Assembly: GCF_025345615.1 (NCBI RefSeq)
Contig: NZ_JAODWD010000002.1
Span: 868,001-932,000 of the forward strand
Direction: 5' to 3'
Source of the DNA: Mycobacterium deserti
Lineage (GTDB): Bacteria; Actinomycetota; Actinomycetes; Mycobacteriales; Mycobacteriaceae
Length of the DNA stretch: 64,000 nt
The position numbers and the translations under genes were made by a program. Below, piece after piece: positions 9,893-18,948 of the stretch (positions are counted from its first letter, which is position 1; every line of letters starts with the position of its first letter). The notes under the pieces are model-generated. The model had not been told where the DNA came from and did not search any database. It saw nothing but the letters and a program-made list of their open reading frames with translations.

Positions 9893-11728
9893 GTGAGCCA
9901 CTACAAGAGCAATGTTCGCGACCAGGTATTCAACCTGTTCGAGGTGCTCGGCATCGACCGGGCCCTGGGCGAGGGTGAGTACGCCGACCTCGACGCCGAC
10001 ACCGTCAAGGAAATGCTGGGCGAGATCGCTCGCCTGGCCGAGGGCCCGATCGCCGAGTCGTTCGCCGACGGCGACCGCAACCCCCCGACGTTCGACCCCA
10101 AGACCCATTCGGTGACCCTGCCCGAATCGTTCAAGAAGTCGGCGCGTGCCGTCATCGAGGGCGGCTGGGACAAGGTCGGTGTCGAGGAAGAACTCGGCGG
10201 TATGCCGATGCCCAAGACTCTGGTGTGGGCGCTGCACGAGCACCTGCTCGGAGCGAACCCCGCGGTCTGGATGTACGGCGGCGGCGCGGGCTTCGCCAGC
10301 ATCTTCTACAAGCAGGCCACCGAGGAGCAGAAGAAGTGGGCCGTGCTGGCCGCTGAGCGCGGCTGGGGCGCCACCATGGTGCTCACCGAGCCCGACGCCG
10401 GCTCCGACGTCGGTGCCGGACGCACCAAGGCCGTCAAGCAGGACGACGGTTCGTGGCACATCGACGGCGTGAAGCGCTTCATCACCTCGGCCGATTCCGA
10501 TGACCTGTTCGAGAACATCTTCCACCTGGTGCTGGCCCGTCCCGAGGGCGCAGGTCCGGGCACCAAGGGTCTGTCGCTGTTCTTCGTGCCGAAGTTCCTC
10601 TTCGACTTCGAAACCGGCGAACCCGGCGAGCGCAACGGTGTTTTCGTCACCAACGTCGAGCACAAGATGGGCCTAAAGGTCTCGGCCACCTGTGAGCTGA
10701 GCTTCGGTCAGCATGGCGTGCCGGCCAAGGGCTGGCTCGTCGGCGAGGTGCACAACGGCATCGCCCAGATGTTCGACGTCATCGAGCAGGCGCGAATGAT
10801 GGTCGGCACCAAGGCCATTGCCACGCTGTCGACCGGTTACCTGAACGCGCTCGAGTACGCCAAGGAACGTGTGCAGGGCGCCGACATGACGCAGATGACC
10901 GACAAGACCGCCCCGCGCGTGACCATCACACATCACCCCGATGTGCGCCGGTCACTGATGACGCAGAAGGCGTACGCCGAGGGCCTGCGGGCGTTGTACC
11001 TCTACACCAGCACCTATCAGGACGCGCCGGTCGCCAAGGCCCTGCACAGGGTCGACGCCGAGCTGGCGGTCAAGGTCAACGACCTGCTGCTGCCGATCGT
11101 CAAGGGTGTCGGTTCGGAGCAGGCGTACGCGAAGCTGACCGAGAGCCTGCAGACGTTCGGCGGTTCGGGCTTCCTGCAGGACTACCCGGTCGAGCAGTAC
11201 ATCCGCGACGCCAAGATCGACTCGCTGTACGAGGGCACCACGGCCATCCAGGCGCAGGACTTCTTCTTCCGCAAGATCGTCCGCGACAAGGGCCAGGCGC
11301 TCGCGCACATCGCAGGTCAGATCGAGCAGTTCGTCAAGAACGAGTCGGGCAACGGTCGACTCAAGGCCGAGCGCACCCTGCTCGCGACGGCGCTGCAGGA
11401 CGTTCAGGGCATGGCGGCCACGCTGACCGGCTACCTGATGGCCGCGCAGGAGAACCCGGCCGAGTTGTACAAGGTCGGCCTGGGTTCGGTGCGCTTCCTG
11501 ATGAGCGTCGGCGACCTGGTCCTCGGTTGGCTGCTGCAGGAGCAGGCGGCGGTGGCCATCGAGGCGCTCGACGGTGGCGCCACCGGTGAGGACAAGTCCT
11601 TCTACGAGGGCAAGGTCGCGGTCGCGTCGTTCTTCGCGAAGAACTTCCTGCCGCTGCTCACCAGCACCCGCAGCGTCATCGACAGCCTCGACAACGATGT
11701 GATGGAACTCGACGAGGCGGCCTTCTAA
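9893..11728 (+). CDS. fadE5: Acyl-CoA dehydrogenase FadE5
   Basis: Flavoprotein that introduces the alpha,beta double bond into acyl-CoA, the first step of beta-oxidation. The GTG start gives 611 residues, the length I recall for mycobacterial FadE5. The FAD/substrate signature [15 protein letters not shown] begins at residue 162. The catalytic base is Glu447 in YEGTTAIQ, which agrees with the Glu447 reported for FadE5. The protein is the larger ACAD type with an extra N-terminal segment and a C-terminal domain. It lies downstream of the PKS/reductase pair but has its own promoter, a candidate operator and a strong terminator, so it is probably monocistronic. In M. tuberculosis it converges with fadA2; here four genes intervene. 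A close paralogue lies at 39.3-41.1 kb. Confidence 0.95.
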   Translation: MSHYKSNVRDQVFNLFEVLGIDRALGEGEYADLDADTVKEMLGEIARLAEGPIAESFADGDRNPPTFDPKTHSVTLPESFKKSARAVIEGGWDKVGVEEELGGMPMPKTLVWALHEHLLGANPAVWMYGGGAGFASIFYKQATEEQKKWAVLAAERGWGATMVLTEPDAGSDVGAGRTKAVKQDDGSWHIDGVKRFITSADSDDLFENIFHLVLARPEGAGPGTKGLSLFFVPKFLFDFETGEPGERNGVFVTNVEHKMGLKVSATCELSFGQHGVPAKGWLVGEVHNGIAQMFDVIEQARMMVGTKAIATLSTGYLNALEYAKERVQGADMTQMTDKTAPRVTITHHPDVRRSLMTQKAYAEGLRALYLYTSTYQDAPVAKALHRVDAELAVKVNDLLLPIVKGVGSEQAYAKLTESLQTFGGSGFLQDYPVEQYIRDAKIDSLYEGTTAIQAQDFFFRKIVRDKGQALAHIAGQIEQFVKNESGNGRLKAERTLLATALQDVQGMAATLTGYLMAAQENPAELYKVGLGSVRFLMSVGDLVLGWLLQEQAAVAIEALDGGATGEDKSFYEGKVAVASFFAKNFLPLLTSTRSVIDSLDNDVMELDEAAF

Positions 11729-11748
11729 GCCTTCTGCCGCCTTCGACC

Positions 11749-11780
11749 AAAACGCCCCCGGTCTTTCCCGGGGGCGTTTT
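11749..11780. terminator. Intrinsic terminator after fadE5
   Basis: A perfect 13-bp stem (AAAACGCCCCCGG paired with CCGGGGGCGTTTT) encloses a 6-nt loop. The A/T ends of the stem supply a U-tract on both strands, so it can also stop minus-strand transcripts from the two-component operon. Confidence 0.9.
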
Positions 11781-11863
11781 GCGTTGCGCCTCAGAAGGGG
11801 TCGGTGCTGTTGAGCAGCACCCGCGGTCGCTGACGCCTCTGCGGATCGCGAGACATCGACGGG

Positions 11864-12510
11864 TCAGGAGTTCAGATACGTGACTACAGCGAGGACGCGA
11901 CGATGGTGACTCTGCGACGGCGGCAGGTCCAGTTTGGCGAAGATGCTGGACACGTGTTTCTCGACGGCACGCTCGGTGATCGAAAAATGTTGAGCCAATC
12001 CGCTGTTGGAGTGTCCCTCGGCATCAGCGCGAGCACTTCGCGTTCCCGCGGCGTCAGGCGGTCGAGAGCTGCAGGCGCGCGCCGGCCGCCGATCAGTTGA
12101 CGCACCACCTCGGGGTCGAGCGCGGTGCCGCCCGCCGCGACCCGCCGCAGGGCCGCGTCGAACTCGCCGACGTCGGTCACCCGGTCCTTGAGGAGATAGC
12201 CGACGCCTTCTGGACGCCCTGCCAGCAGTTCGGTGGCATACCTGGTCTCGACCCACTGCGAGAACACCAGCAGTCCGACGTCGGGGTGCGACCGTCGCAA
12301 CGACACCGCGGCCACCAGCCCTTCGTCGGTGAGCGTCGGCGGCATGCGGATGTCGATGACCGCGACGTCCGGCTTGTGCATCTGCACGGCGTCCACGAGT
12401 TCGTCTGCCGTGCCGACTTTCGCCACGACGTCGTGCCCGCGCTCGACGAGAAGCTGCGCCAGGCCGTCGCGCAGGATCACGCTGTCCTCGGCGATGACCA
12501 GGCGGGTCAC
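11864..12510 (-). pseudogene. NarL/LuxR-family response regulator, frameshifted
   Basis: The receiver domain reads well from the GTG at 12510: acidic residues near Asp9, phospho-acceptor Asp53 (AVIDIRMPP), Lys108 (YLLKDR). The start of the LuxR output domain (LTPREREVLALM) is in the same frame. The continuation (AEGHSNSGLAQHFS, then TERAVEKHVSSIFAKL) is in another frame and ends at 11864. Adding one C to the plus strand next to 12022 joins the parts into a normal protein of about 215 residues. As written, the regulator loses most of its DNA-binding helix-turn-helix. The start overlaps the kinase stop by 4 nt (GTGA), as expected for a coupled two-component pair. A real mutation and a base-call error cannot be told apart here. 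Confidence 0.85.
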
Positions 12511-13805
12511 TGCCCGACTCCGGGAGGCACCACAACGGTGACGATCGTCGGGCCACCGTCCGGGCTGTCGATCTCCAGCCGGCCGTCGAGCATGGCCAGC
12601 CGGTCCCGCAAACCCGTCAGCCCTGACCCCTTATCCAGCTGGATGCCGCCGGAACCATTGTCCTGCACAATGATCCGTAGTTCGTCGGCATCGCTGGCGA
12701 TCCGCACCGTCGCGTGATCCGCGCCGGAGTGCTTCGACACGTTGGTCAACAGTTCGGCCACGCAGAAGTACGCCATCGTCTCGACACCGATCGACGGCCG
12801 CAGCTGAAGGTCGACCGTGACCTCGACAGGGAGGGGGTTGCGCGCTGCCAGCGTCTGTATCGCGGGGCCGAGACCGAGATCGAGTGCAGGCGGGCGGATT
12901 CCACGCACCAGATCCCGCAGTTCGGTCAGCGTGTCCTTCGTGTTGGCCAGCGCATCGCCCACCAGCGCCCGTGCGCCGGTGACGTCGGCCGACGCCAGAT
13001 GTTCGTCGGCGCGCGCCAGCGCCATGGCCACCGTGATCAGCCGCGCCTGAGTGCCATCGTGCAGATCGCGCTCCACGCGCTGCAGCGTGGCGGCGGAGTC
13101 GTCGACCACGCCCGCCCTGGCACGTTCCAACTGCACCACGCGCCGCTCTCCCTCGGTCGGCCCGAGCATCCCGCGGGCCATCCACACATGCGCACGGCTG
13201 AGGCCGATCATCACCCAGCCCAACAGGTATAGGGCCACCACCCCTGTGACGGACGCCAGCAGATAGAGCCCCAGCGAGTCGACCGGCTCACCGAGGGTGA
13301 TGAACGGCTCGCCCATCGCGAGCCACACCACTGGTGACACCACCAGGGCCGTCGACGCGCAGATACCGACGATGACGAAGTAGCCGATCGGTGTCATCAG
13401 CACGGAGTGCAGGGCGAGGAACCCGAGGCTGCGCCAGCCCACCGTGTCGGTCAGCGCGGCGGTGACGGTGTGCAGGCGGCCCGCGGGCCGTGCGAAGGCA
13501 GGCGGCGCGTCGATGTCCGCACCCGTCAGCGTGGCAAGGGCCCGGTACAACCGGTTCCACGCCCGCCCGCTCATCACCACCAGTGCGAGCAACGGAATGC
13601 CCACCAGCGTGGCGATCAACAGTCCGGACGCCAGGCCCGCGGCGAAGATGTAGGCGACGCCGACGACGGCGAGCACACTGATCAGCACGAAGTGCAGATA
13701 GGTCCGCCAGGCCGGGGGCCGCAGTGGCGTGGCCCAATCGGTTTGGGCGAGAACAGAAGTCGGGGGGTGCGGCGCGCTCAATGGTGAAGTAGTCACGCGA
13801 ACCAT
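12507..13805 (-). CDS. NarL-type sensor histidine kinase
   Basis: Membrane kinase of the HisKA_3 class. From ATG 13805 it has 432 residues. The N-terminal half carries about four hydrophobic segments in two pairs, resembling the 'putative sensor' membrane domain. A short linker follows, then the dimerisation/phospho-acceptor box ERDLHDGTQARL with His249, then an ATPase domain (NVSKHSG, DNGSGG, GSGLTGLRDRL). It is first gene of an operon with the frameshifted response regulator (4-nt overlap). The 237-bp upstream space contains a 12-bp inverted repeat. The signal is unknown. Longer in-frame starts exist, but the extra residues are Arg/His-rich and unlikely. Confidence 0.9.
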   Translation of the reverse strand: MVRVTTSPLSAPHPPTSVLAQTDWATPLRPPAWRTYLHFVLISVLAVVGVAYIFAAGLASGLLIATLVGIPLLALVVMSGRAWNRLYRALATLTGADIDAPPAFARPAGRLHTVTAALTDTVGWRSLGFLALHSVLMTPIGYFVIVGICASTALVVSPVVWLAMGEPFITLGEPVDSLGLYLLASVTGVVALYLLGWVMIGLSRAHVWMARGMLGPTEGERRVVQLERARAGVVDDSAATLQRVERDLHDGTQARLITVAMALARADEHLASADVTGARALVGDALANTKDTLTELRDLVRGIRPPALDLGLGPAIQTLAARNPLPVEVTVDLQLRPSIGVETMAYFCVAELLTNVSKHSGADHATVRIASDADELRIIVQDNGSGGIQLDKGSGLTGLRDRLAMLDGRLEIDSPDGGPTIVTVVVPPGVGQ

Positions 13806-13889
13806 CGTGTCTCGGCGCGGCAGCCGCCGGCCATGGTGCTGCCCGGCGGATTCGCGGTGTGGCCAGCCACACCTGCGAGACAAGAAGGG

Positions 13890-13985
13890 CGGGTTCGGGA
13901 GGACACTGGAGGGCGTCGCTTCAATCTCGCGCGACCGGCTTTCACCTCGTGCACCGGCTCTTCGGATCAGTCACTCCCGAACCCG
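13890..13985. repeat. 12-bp inverted repeat with 72-nt loop
   Basis: CGGGTTCGGGAG (13890-13901) and CTCCCGAACCCG (13974-13985) are perfect reverse complements. They lie in the 237-bp gap between the LLM oxidoreductase stop and the kinase start. They could form a long-loop stem in the LLM 3' RNA or the kinase leader, or be paired protein sites. No transposase is nearby. Confidence 0.6.
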
Positions 13986-14042
13986 TCGTGTGATCGATCG
14001 TACGCCTGTGACCAACGCCACACCAGCGCGAATTTCCGGCCG

Positions 14043-14969
14043 TCAGGAGTCCTGCGACAGCAGCAGTGCACCGGTCCGGGCCCGCACTTCCGGTGAGGCG
14101 TCGAACACCGACGCGGTCATCTCATCGACACCCGCCGCGCGCAGTTCGTCGAGCCGCGCCGAGACCGTCTCCTCGTCACCGATGATCGCGGCGTCCTCCG
14201 GTCCCGCATAACCTTCGCGGTCGAGCATCGCGCGGTAGGACGGCAGTGTGCCGTAGATCGCGAACTGCTCCGCGGCCTGTCGGCGCGCGCCGTCGATGTC
14301 GTCGGTCACCGACACCGGCAGGGACGCGGCGACTTTGACATCGTTGCGATCGCGTCCTGCCTCCTCGGCCGCGTCGCGCAGCGTCGGGGCGACGTGCTCG
14401 GCCAGCGTCTTGGGTCCGGTCATCCACGTCAACGTGCCCGCCGAGCGACGGCCCGCCAGCCGCAGCATCTGCGGACCGAGCGCGGCCAGATACACGTCCG
14501 GCGCCGGTGCGTCGGGAATCTGCAGGGCGCCGCGGGTGGTCCAAAAGTCGCCCGTCGCGTCAGCGGGCCGCCCGGCGAGCAGCGGTTGCAGGCAGTCGAG
14601 GTACTCGCGCATCTGCCGTACCGGGCGGTCCCACGGCAGACCCCACACACCTTCGACGAACATTTGGTGGCTCATGCCGATGCCGAGCAAGAACCGCCCG
14701 CCGCCGATGAGACTGAGCGTCAATGCACGTTGGGCCAACTGCATCGGGTGCTGCACCTGGATCGGGATGACGCCGGAGCCCAGTTCGATGCCGTCGACCT
14801 CACGAAGCGCGATGCCCAGCGCGATCGGCAGGTCGGCATCGTAGGGAAGTTGTGCCATCCACACCCGGCGGAAGCCCTCGTTACGAAGTTCGGCAACGGT
14901 GCTCACCAGGGCGTCGACGGGCGCGGGGCCGCCGGTGTTCAAGCCGACGATGCTCAAGCTGATTCGCAT
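14043..14969 (-). CDS. LLM-class F420-dependent oxidoreductase
   Basis: A 308-residue luciferase-like TIM-barrel protein. It begins MRISLSIVGLNTGG and has LGSGVIPIQVQHPMQLAQRA and GRFLLGIGMSHQ, typical of the mycobacterial F420-binding LLM family. Such enzymes move hydride between F420 and diverse substrates; the substrate cannot be read here. It is divergent from the TDT transporter, with 38 bp between starts. Both belong to the block inserted between fadE5 and fadA2 relative to M. tuberculosis. Confidence 0.88.
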   Translation of the reverse strand: MRISLSIVGLNTGGPAPVDALVSTVAELRNEGFRRVWMAQLPYDADLPIALGIALREVDGIELGSGVIPIQVQHPMQLAQRALTLSLIGGGRFLLGIGMSHQMFVEGVWGLPWDRPVRQMREYLDCLQPLLAGRPADATGDFWTTRGALQIPDAPAPDVYLAALGPQMLRLAGRRSAGTLTWMTGPKTLAEHVAPTLRDAAEEAGRDRNDVKVAASLPVSVTDDIDGARRQAAEQFAIYGTLPSYRAMLDREGYAGPEDAAIIGDEETVSARLDELRAAGVDEMTASVFDASPEVRARTGALLLSQDS

Positions 14970-15007
14970 CGCTCCATCGAATCACGGCCGTGAAACCATG
15001 GTCGGCG

Positions 15008-16129
15008 ATGACCACCGAACTGGCGCGGCTCCAGAACTTCGGGCCGAACTGGTTCGCCTCGGTCATGGGCACCGGAATCGTCGCCACGGCTGGAGCCACC
15101 CTGCCGGTGCACGTGCCGGGACTACGCGGGTTCGCCCACGTCCTCTGGGTCGCCGCCGCCGCGCTGCTGATCGCGCTCGTCGTCGCCGTCACGGTGCAAT
15201 GGGCGCGGCATCCGAAGGTGGCGCGCAGCCACGCGCGCAACCCGCAGATGACGCACTTCTACGGCGCCGCGCCGATGGCCTTGATGACCGTCGCCACGGG
15301 CGCACTGCTGTCGGGCAAAGACCTCATCGGCGAACGCGCCGCCGTGGACTTGGCTTGGGTGCTGTGGACGGCGGGCACGCTGGGCGGGTTGTTCACCGCC
15401 GCGACGATCCCGTTTCTGATGTTCACCCAGCTCAACGTCGAACCGGACGCCGCGTTCGGTGGCTGGCTGATGCCGATCGTCCCGCCGATGGTGTCCGCGG
15501 CGACGGGCGCGCTGTTGATCCCGCATATGGCGCCGGGCACTGGGCGCACCACGATGCTCTACGGCTGTTACGCGATGTTCGGGCTGTCGCTCGTCGCGGG
15601 AATGATCATCATCACGATGATCTGGAGCAGGCTTGCGCTCTACGGCACGTCGGGCACGACGCGGGTGCCCACCCTCTGGATCGTGCTCGGCCCGCTCGGC
15701 CAGGGCATCACCGCGGCCGGCCTACTCGGCGCGAACGCGCACTTGGCCGTGGCACCCGAACTGGCCAGCGGCATGAACGTGTTCGCGGTCCTGTTCGGCG
15801 TACCCGTGTGGGGGTTCGCGGTGCTGTGGATCGTGCTGGCCACGGAGCTGACAGTCCGCACCCTGCGGCGCGGCATGCCGTTCGCGCTGACATGGTGGAG
15901 CCTGACGTTCCCCGTCGGGACGTTCGTCACCGGCACAACGCAGTTGGCGCACCACACCGATCTGCCGGCGTTCGAGGTGGCCGCGGCCGTCGCCTATGTC
16001 GCGTTGCTGGGGACGTGGGGACTGGTGGCCGTGCAGACCGCCCGCGGCAGCCTCGGCGGGAGCCTGTTCGCGCCGCAGCCGGCGGCCGGACCGATCAAGG
16101 CCAAGAAGGATCCGCCGCCCAAACCATAA
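15008..16129 (+). CDS. TDT-family (TehA/SLAC1-like) transporter or channel
   Basis: A 373-residue membrane protein with about ten hydrophobic segments. It starts with the family's conserved N-terminus (FGPNWFASVMGTGIVA). The tellurite-resistance/dicarboxylate transporter family includes TehA, Mae1 and SLAC1 anion channels. The tail is short, basic and Pro-rich (KAKKDPPPKP). ATG 15008 was chosen because it places the conserved motif near the N-terminus; GTG 14990 would add six residues. It converges on fadA2. The transported anion is unknown, and tellurite resistance should not be assumed from the family name. Confidence 0.85.
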   Translation: MTTELARLQNFGPNWFASVMGTGIVATAGATLPVHVPGLRGFAHVLWVAAAALLIALVVAVTVQWARHPKVARSHARNPQMTHFYGAAPMALMTVATGALLSGKDLIGERAAVDLAWVLWTAGTLGGLFTAATIPFLMFTQLNVEPDAAFGGWLMPIVPPMVSAATGALLIPHMAPGTGRTTMLYGCYAMFGLSLVAGMIIITMIWSRLALYGTSGTTRVPTLWIVLGPLGQGITAAGLLGANAHLAVAPELASGMNVFAVLFGVPVWGFAVLWIVLATELTVRTLRRGMPFALTWWSLTFPVGTFVTGTTQLAHHTDLPAFEVAAAVAYVALLGTWGLVAVQTARGSLGGSLFAPQPAAGPIKAKKDPPPKP

Positions 16130-16147
16130 GGGCCAGACGTTAAGAAC

Positions 16148-16233
16148 CCCGTGCTGACGTCGGGTCGGGGGGTCAGACGGCAACACGGGGCTACCCGGTA
16201 TATCGATCCTCCCTCTGGGGCCGTTACAGCCCC
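16148..16233. terminator. Hairpins between convergent TDT gene and fadA2
   Basis: Two inverted repeats lie in the 120-bp convergent gap: CCCCGTG (16148) with CACGGGG (16185), and GGGGC (16217) with GCCCC (16229). Neither has a strong T-tract, so termination is only suggested. Confidence 0.3.
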
Positions 16234-16249
16234 GTCAGAAGAAATCCCG

Positions 16250-17548
16250 TCAGGCTTCGAGGATCGCCGTGACGCCCTGCCCGCCCGCGGCGCAGATCGA
16301 GATCAGGCCGCGAACCGGCTGTCCGGTCTCCTTCTTTTTCTCGGCCAGCTGCTTGGCGAGCTGGGCGACGATGCGTCCACCGGTGGCGGCGAACGGGTGC
16401 CCAGCGGCGATCGACGAGCCGTTGACGTTGAGCTTCGATCGGTCGATCGAGCCGAGCGCCGCGTCCAGGCCGAGTCGCTCCTTGCAGTACTCCTCGGATT
16501 CCCACGCCTGCAGATGCGCGAGCACCACCGACGCGAATGCCTCGTGGATCTCGTAGAAGTCGAAGTCCTGCAGGCTCAGCCCATTGCGGGCCAGCAGCCG
16601 CGGCACCGCGTAGGTGGGCGCCATCAGCAGGCCGTCCTTGCCGTTGACGTAGTCGACGGCCGCGGTCTCGCCATCCACCCAGTAGGCCAGCGGTTCGATG
16701 CCGTGCGACTGTGCCCATTCGGGGGTGGCCAGCAGCGACACCGACGCGCCGTCGGTCAGCGGCGTCGAGTTGCCCGCGGTCATGGTCGCGTCGCCGGCCT
16801 TCGCGCCGAACACCGGCTTGAGCTTGGCCAGCTTCTCGGCCGACGAGTCGGCTCGCAGGTTGTTGTCGCGGTAGAGGCCCAAGAACGGCGTCACGAGGTC
16901 GTCGAAGAACCCGCGGTCGTAGGCGGCCGCCATGTTGCGATGGCTGGCTGCGGCCAGCTCGTCCTGGTCGGTGCGTTTGATGCCCATCTCCTTGGCGGTG
17001 ACGGCTGCGTGCTCACCCATCGACATCCCGGTGCGCGGCTCGCTGTTCACTGGGATCTCCACACCGAGTGACGCGGGCAGCTTGCCGGCGAGCTTGAGCC
17101 GCTCGACGTTGGACTTCGAGCGACGCATCCCGAGCAGCACCCGCCGGAAGTCGTTGCCGAACGCGATGGGCGCGTCCGACGTGGTGTCGACACCACCGGC
17201 GGCGGCCACGTCGTAGCGGCCCGCGGCGATGCCGTCGGCCGCGGCGATGGTGGCCTGCAGTCCGGTGCCGCACGCCTGTTGAATGTCGAACGCCGGCGTG
17301 TACGACGACAGGGAGCTGCCCAGCACGCACTCGCGCATCAGGTTGAAGTCGCGGCTGTGCTTGAGCACCGCGCCCCCGATCACCGCGCCGAGTGTCTCCC
17401 CGGCAAGGTTGTACCGGTCGATCAGCCCCCCGAGTGCGGCGGTGAACATGTCCTGGTTGGAGGCATTTGCATACGCGCCGTCGGAGCGGGCGAATGGAAT
17501 TCTGTTGCCGCCGAGAATCGCGACCCTCCGCTGGGTATCACTAGCCAT
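16250..17548 (-). CDS. fadA2: Acetyl-CoA acyltransferase (thiolase) FadA2
   Basis: Cleaves 3-ketoacyl-CoA to acetyl-CoA plus shortened acyl-CoA, or the reverse. It has 432 residues from ATG 17548. The nucleophilic Cys93 is in QQACGTGLQA; GHPFAATGGRI supplies the active-site His, and CAAGGQGVTAILEA the C-terminal Cys. All thiolase motifs are intact. TACTAT lies 6 nt before the ATG, a leaderless start. It is divergent from fabG4 across 46 bp that contain a perfect palindrome, so both are probably controlled together. It matches M. tuberculosis fadA2 (Rv0243) by order and length. Confidence 0.93.
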   Translation of the reverse strand: MASDTQRRVAILGGNRIPFARSDGAYANASNQDMFTAALGGLIDRYNLAGETLGAVIGGAVLKHSRDFNLMRECVLGSSLSSYTPAFDIQQACGTGLQATIAAADGIAAGRYDVAAAGGVDTTSDAPIAFGNDFRRVLLGMRRSKSNVERLKLAGKLPASLGVEIPVNSEPRTGMSMGEHAAVTAKEMGIKRTDQDELAAASHRNMAAAYDRGFFDDLVTPFLGLYRDNNLRADSSAEKLAKLKPVFGAKAGDATMTAGNSTPLTDGASVSLLATPEWAQSHGIEPLAYWVDGETAAVDYVNGKDGLLMAPTYAVPRLLARNGLSLQDFDFYEIHEAFASVVLAHLQAWESEEYCKERLGLDAALGSIDRSKLNVNGSSIAAGHPFAATGGRIVAQLAKQLAEKKKETGQPVRGLISICAAGGQGVTAILEA

Positions 17549-17594
17549 GGCCCCATAGTACCCACTCTTCTTACTCTGGAGTAAGTTCGTCCCC
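17549..17594. promoter_or_regulatory. Divergent fadA2/fabG4 promoter with operator palindrome
   Basis: CTTACTC-TG-GAGTAAG (17570-17585) is a perfect 7-bp inverted repeat. The fadA2 -10 is TACTAT (17560-17555, minus strand). The fabG4 -10 is TAAGTT (17582-17587), which overlaps the right arm; the repeat also covers the fadA2 -35 region. One bound dimer could therefore shut both genes. The core TTACT-N4-AGTAA matches the fadE5 palindrome. Confidence 0.6.
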
Positions 17595-18947
17595 ATGGCT
17601 TCCGATCTGTACTCACAAATCGTCCATTCGGCGCCCGGATCGTTCCTCGCCAAACAGCTCGGCATTCCGCAGCCGGCGACGTTGCGCCGCCACAAGCCCG
17701 GTGAACCGCCGCTGGCGGGCTCGCTGCTCATCGGCGGCGAGGGCCGCGTGGTCGAGCCGCTGCGGACCGCGCTGGCCGAGGACTACGAGGTGGTCTCCAA
17801 CAACATCGGCGGCCGCTGGGCCGACGCGTTCGGCGGCGTGGTCTTCGACGCCACCGGGATCACCGATGCCGCAGGGCTCAAGGAGCTCTACAAGTTCTTC
17901 ACCCCGCTGCTTCGCAATATCGGACCGTCCGGCCGCATCGTCGTCGTCGGCACCACACCCGAGCAAGCCGGCAGTGAGCACGAGCGCATCGCGCAGCGTG
18001 CGCTTGAGGGTTTCACCCGGTCACTGGCGAAGGAGATGCTGCGCGGAGCGACCGTGAACCTGGTCTACCTGTCGGCCGATGCGAAGCCCGCTGCCACCGG
18101 GTTGGAGTCGACGATGCGGTTCCTGCTCTCCGGGCGGTCCGCCTACGTCGACGGTCAGGTGTTCCGGGTGGGCGCCGCCGACTCGGCGCCGCCTGCTGAC
18201 TGGGACCGACCGCTGGAGGGCAAGGTGGCGATCGTGACCGGGGCCGCGCGCGGCATCGGCGCGACGATCGCCGAGGTCTTCGCCCGCGACGGAGCCAAGG
18301 TGGTGTGCGTCGACGTCGAGGGTGCGCAGGAAGCGCTCGGGGTGACGGCCACCAAGGTGAGCGGCACCGCGCTGGCCCTCGACGTGACCGCCGCCGACGC
18401 CGTCGACCGCATCACTCAGCACGTGCGTGACCACCACGGTGGACGCGTCGACATCCTCGTCAACAACGCGGGCATCACCCGCGACAAGCTGCTCGCGAAC
18501 ATGGACGAGGAGCGGTGGGACGCCGTGGTCGCCGTGAATTTGCTTGCGCCGCTGCAGCTTACCGAGGGTCTGATCGACAACGGCACCATCGGCGAGGGCG
18601 GCCGGGTGGTCGGGCTGTCGTCGATGGCCGGCATCTCCGGCAACCGTGGGCAGACGAACTACGCGGCGACGAAGGCAGGCATGATCGGGCTGACCGAGTC
18701 GCTGGCGGGCACCTACGCCGACAAGGGCGTCACCGTCAACGCCGTGGCGCCGGGCTTCATCGAGACCAAGATGACCGAAGCGATGCCGCTGGCCACGCGC
18801 GAGGTGGGCCGCCGACTGAACTCGCTGTACCAGGGCGGCCAACCGGTCGATGTGGCCGAGACCATCGGATATCTGGCGAGTCCGGCGTCGAATGCCGTCA
18901 CCGGCAACACCATCCGGGTGTGCGGCCAGGCAATGCTGGGGGCCTAG
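17595..18947 (+). CDS. fabG4: High-molecular-weight 3-oxoacyl reductase FabG4
   Basis: A 450-residue FabG with two domains. The N-terminal flavodoxin-like region (about 1-200) lacks its own cofactor motif. The C-terminal short-chain dehydrogenase carries TGAARGIG (from residue 215), NNAG and the catalytic Tyr356-x3-Lys360 in NYAATKAG. HMwFabG/FabG4 is known to reduce 3-ketoacyl-CoA with NADH. It is followed after 1 bp by htdX, so the pair can reduce and dehydrate 3-oxoacyl-CoA. With fadA2 on the other side of the shared promoter, the set resembles a chain-elongation or reversible beta-oxidation cassette. Confidence 0.94.
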   Translation: MASDLYSQIVHSAPGSFLAKQLGIPQPATLRRHKPGEPPLAGSLLIGGEGRVVEPLRTALAEDYEVVSNNIGGRWADAFGGVVFDATGITDAAGLKELYKFFTPLLRNIGPSGRIVVVGTTPEQAGSEHERIAQRALEGFTRSLAKEMLRGATVNLVYLSADAKPAATGLESTMRFLLSGRSAYVDGQVFRVGAADSAPPADWDRPLEGKVAIVTGAARGIGATIAEVFARDGAKVVCVDVEGAQEALGVTATKVSGTALALDVTAADAVDRITQHVRDHHGGRVDILVNNAGITRDKLLANMDEERWDAVVAVNLLAPLQLTEGLIDNGTIGEGGRVVGLSSMAGISGNRGQTNYAATKAGMIGLTESLAGTYADKGVTVNAVAPGFIETKMTEAMPLATREVGRRLNSLYQGGQPVDVAETIGYLASPASNAVTGNTIRVCGQAMLGA

Positions 18948-18948
18948 G

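Noticed and set aside
14990..16129. Tellurite resistance as the role of the TDT protein
   Set aside because: The family includes anion channels and dicarboxylate carriers; nothing in the neighbourhood points to tellurite.
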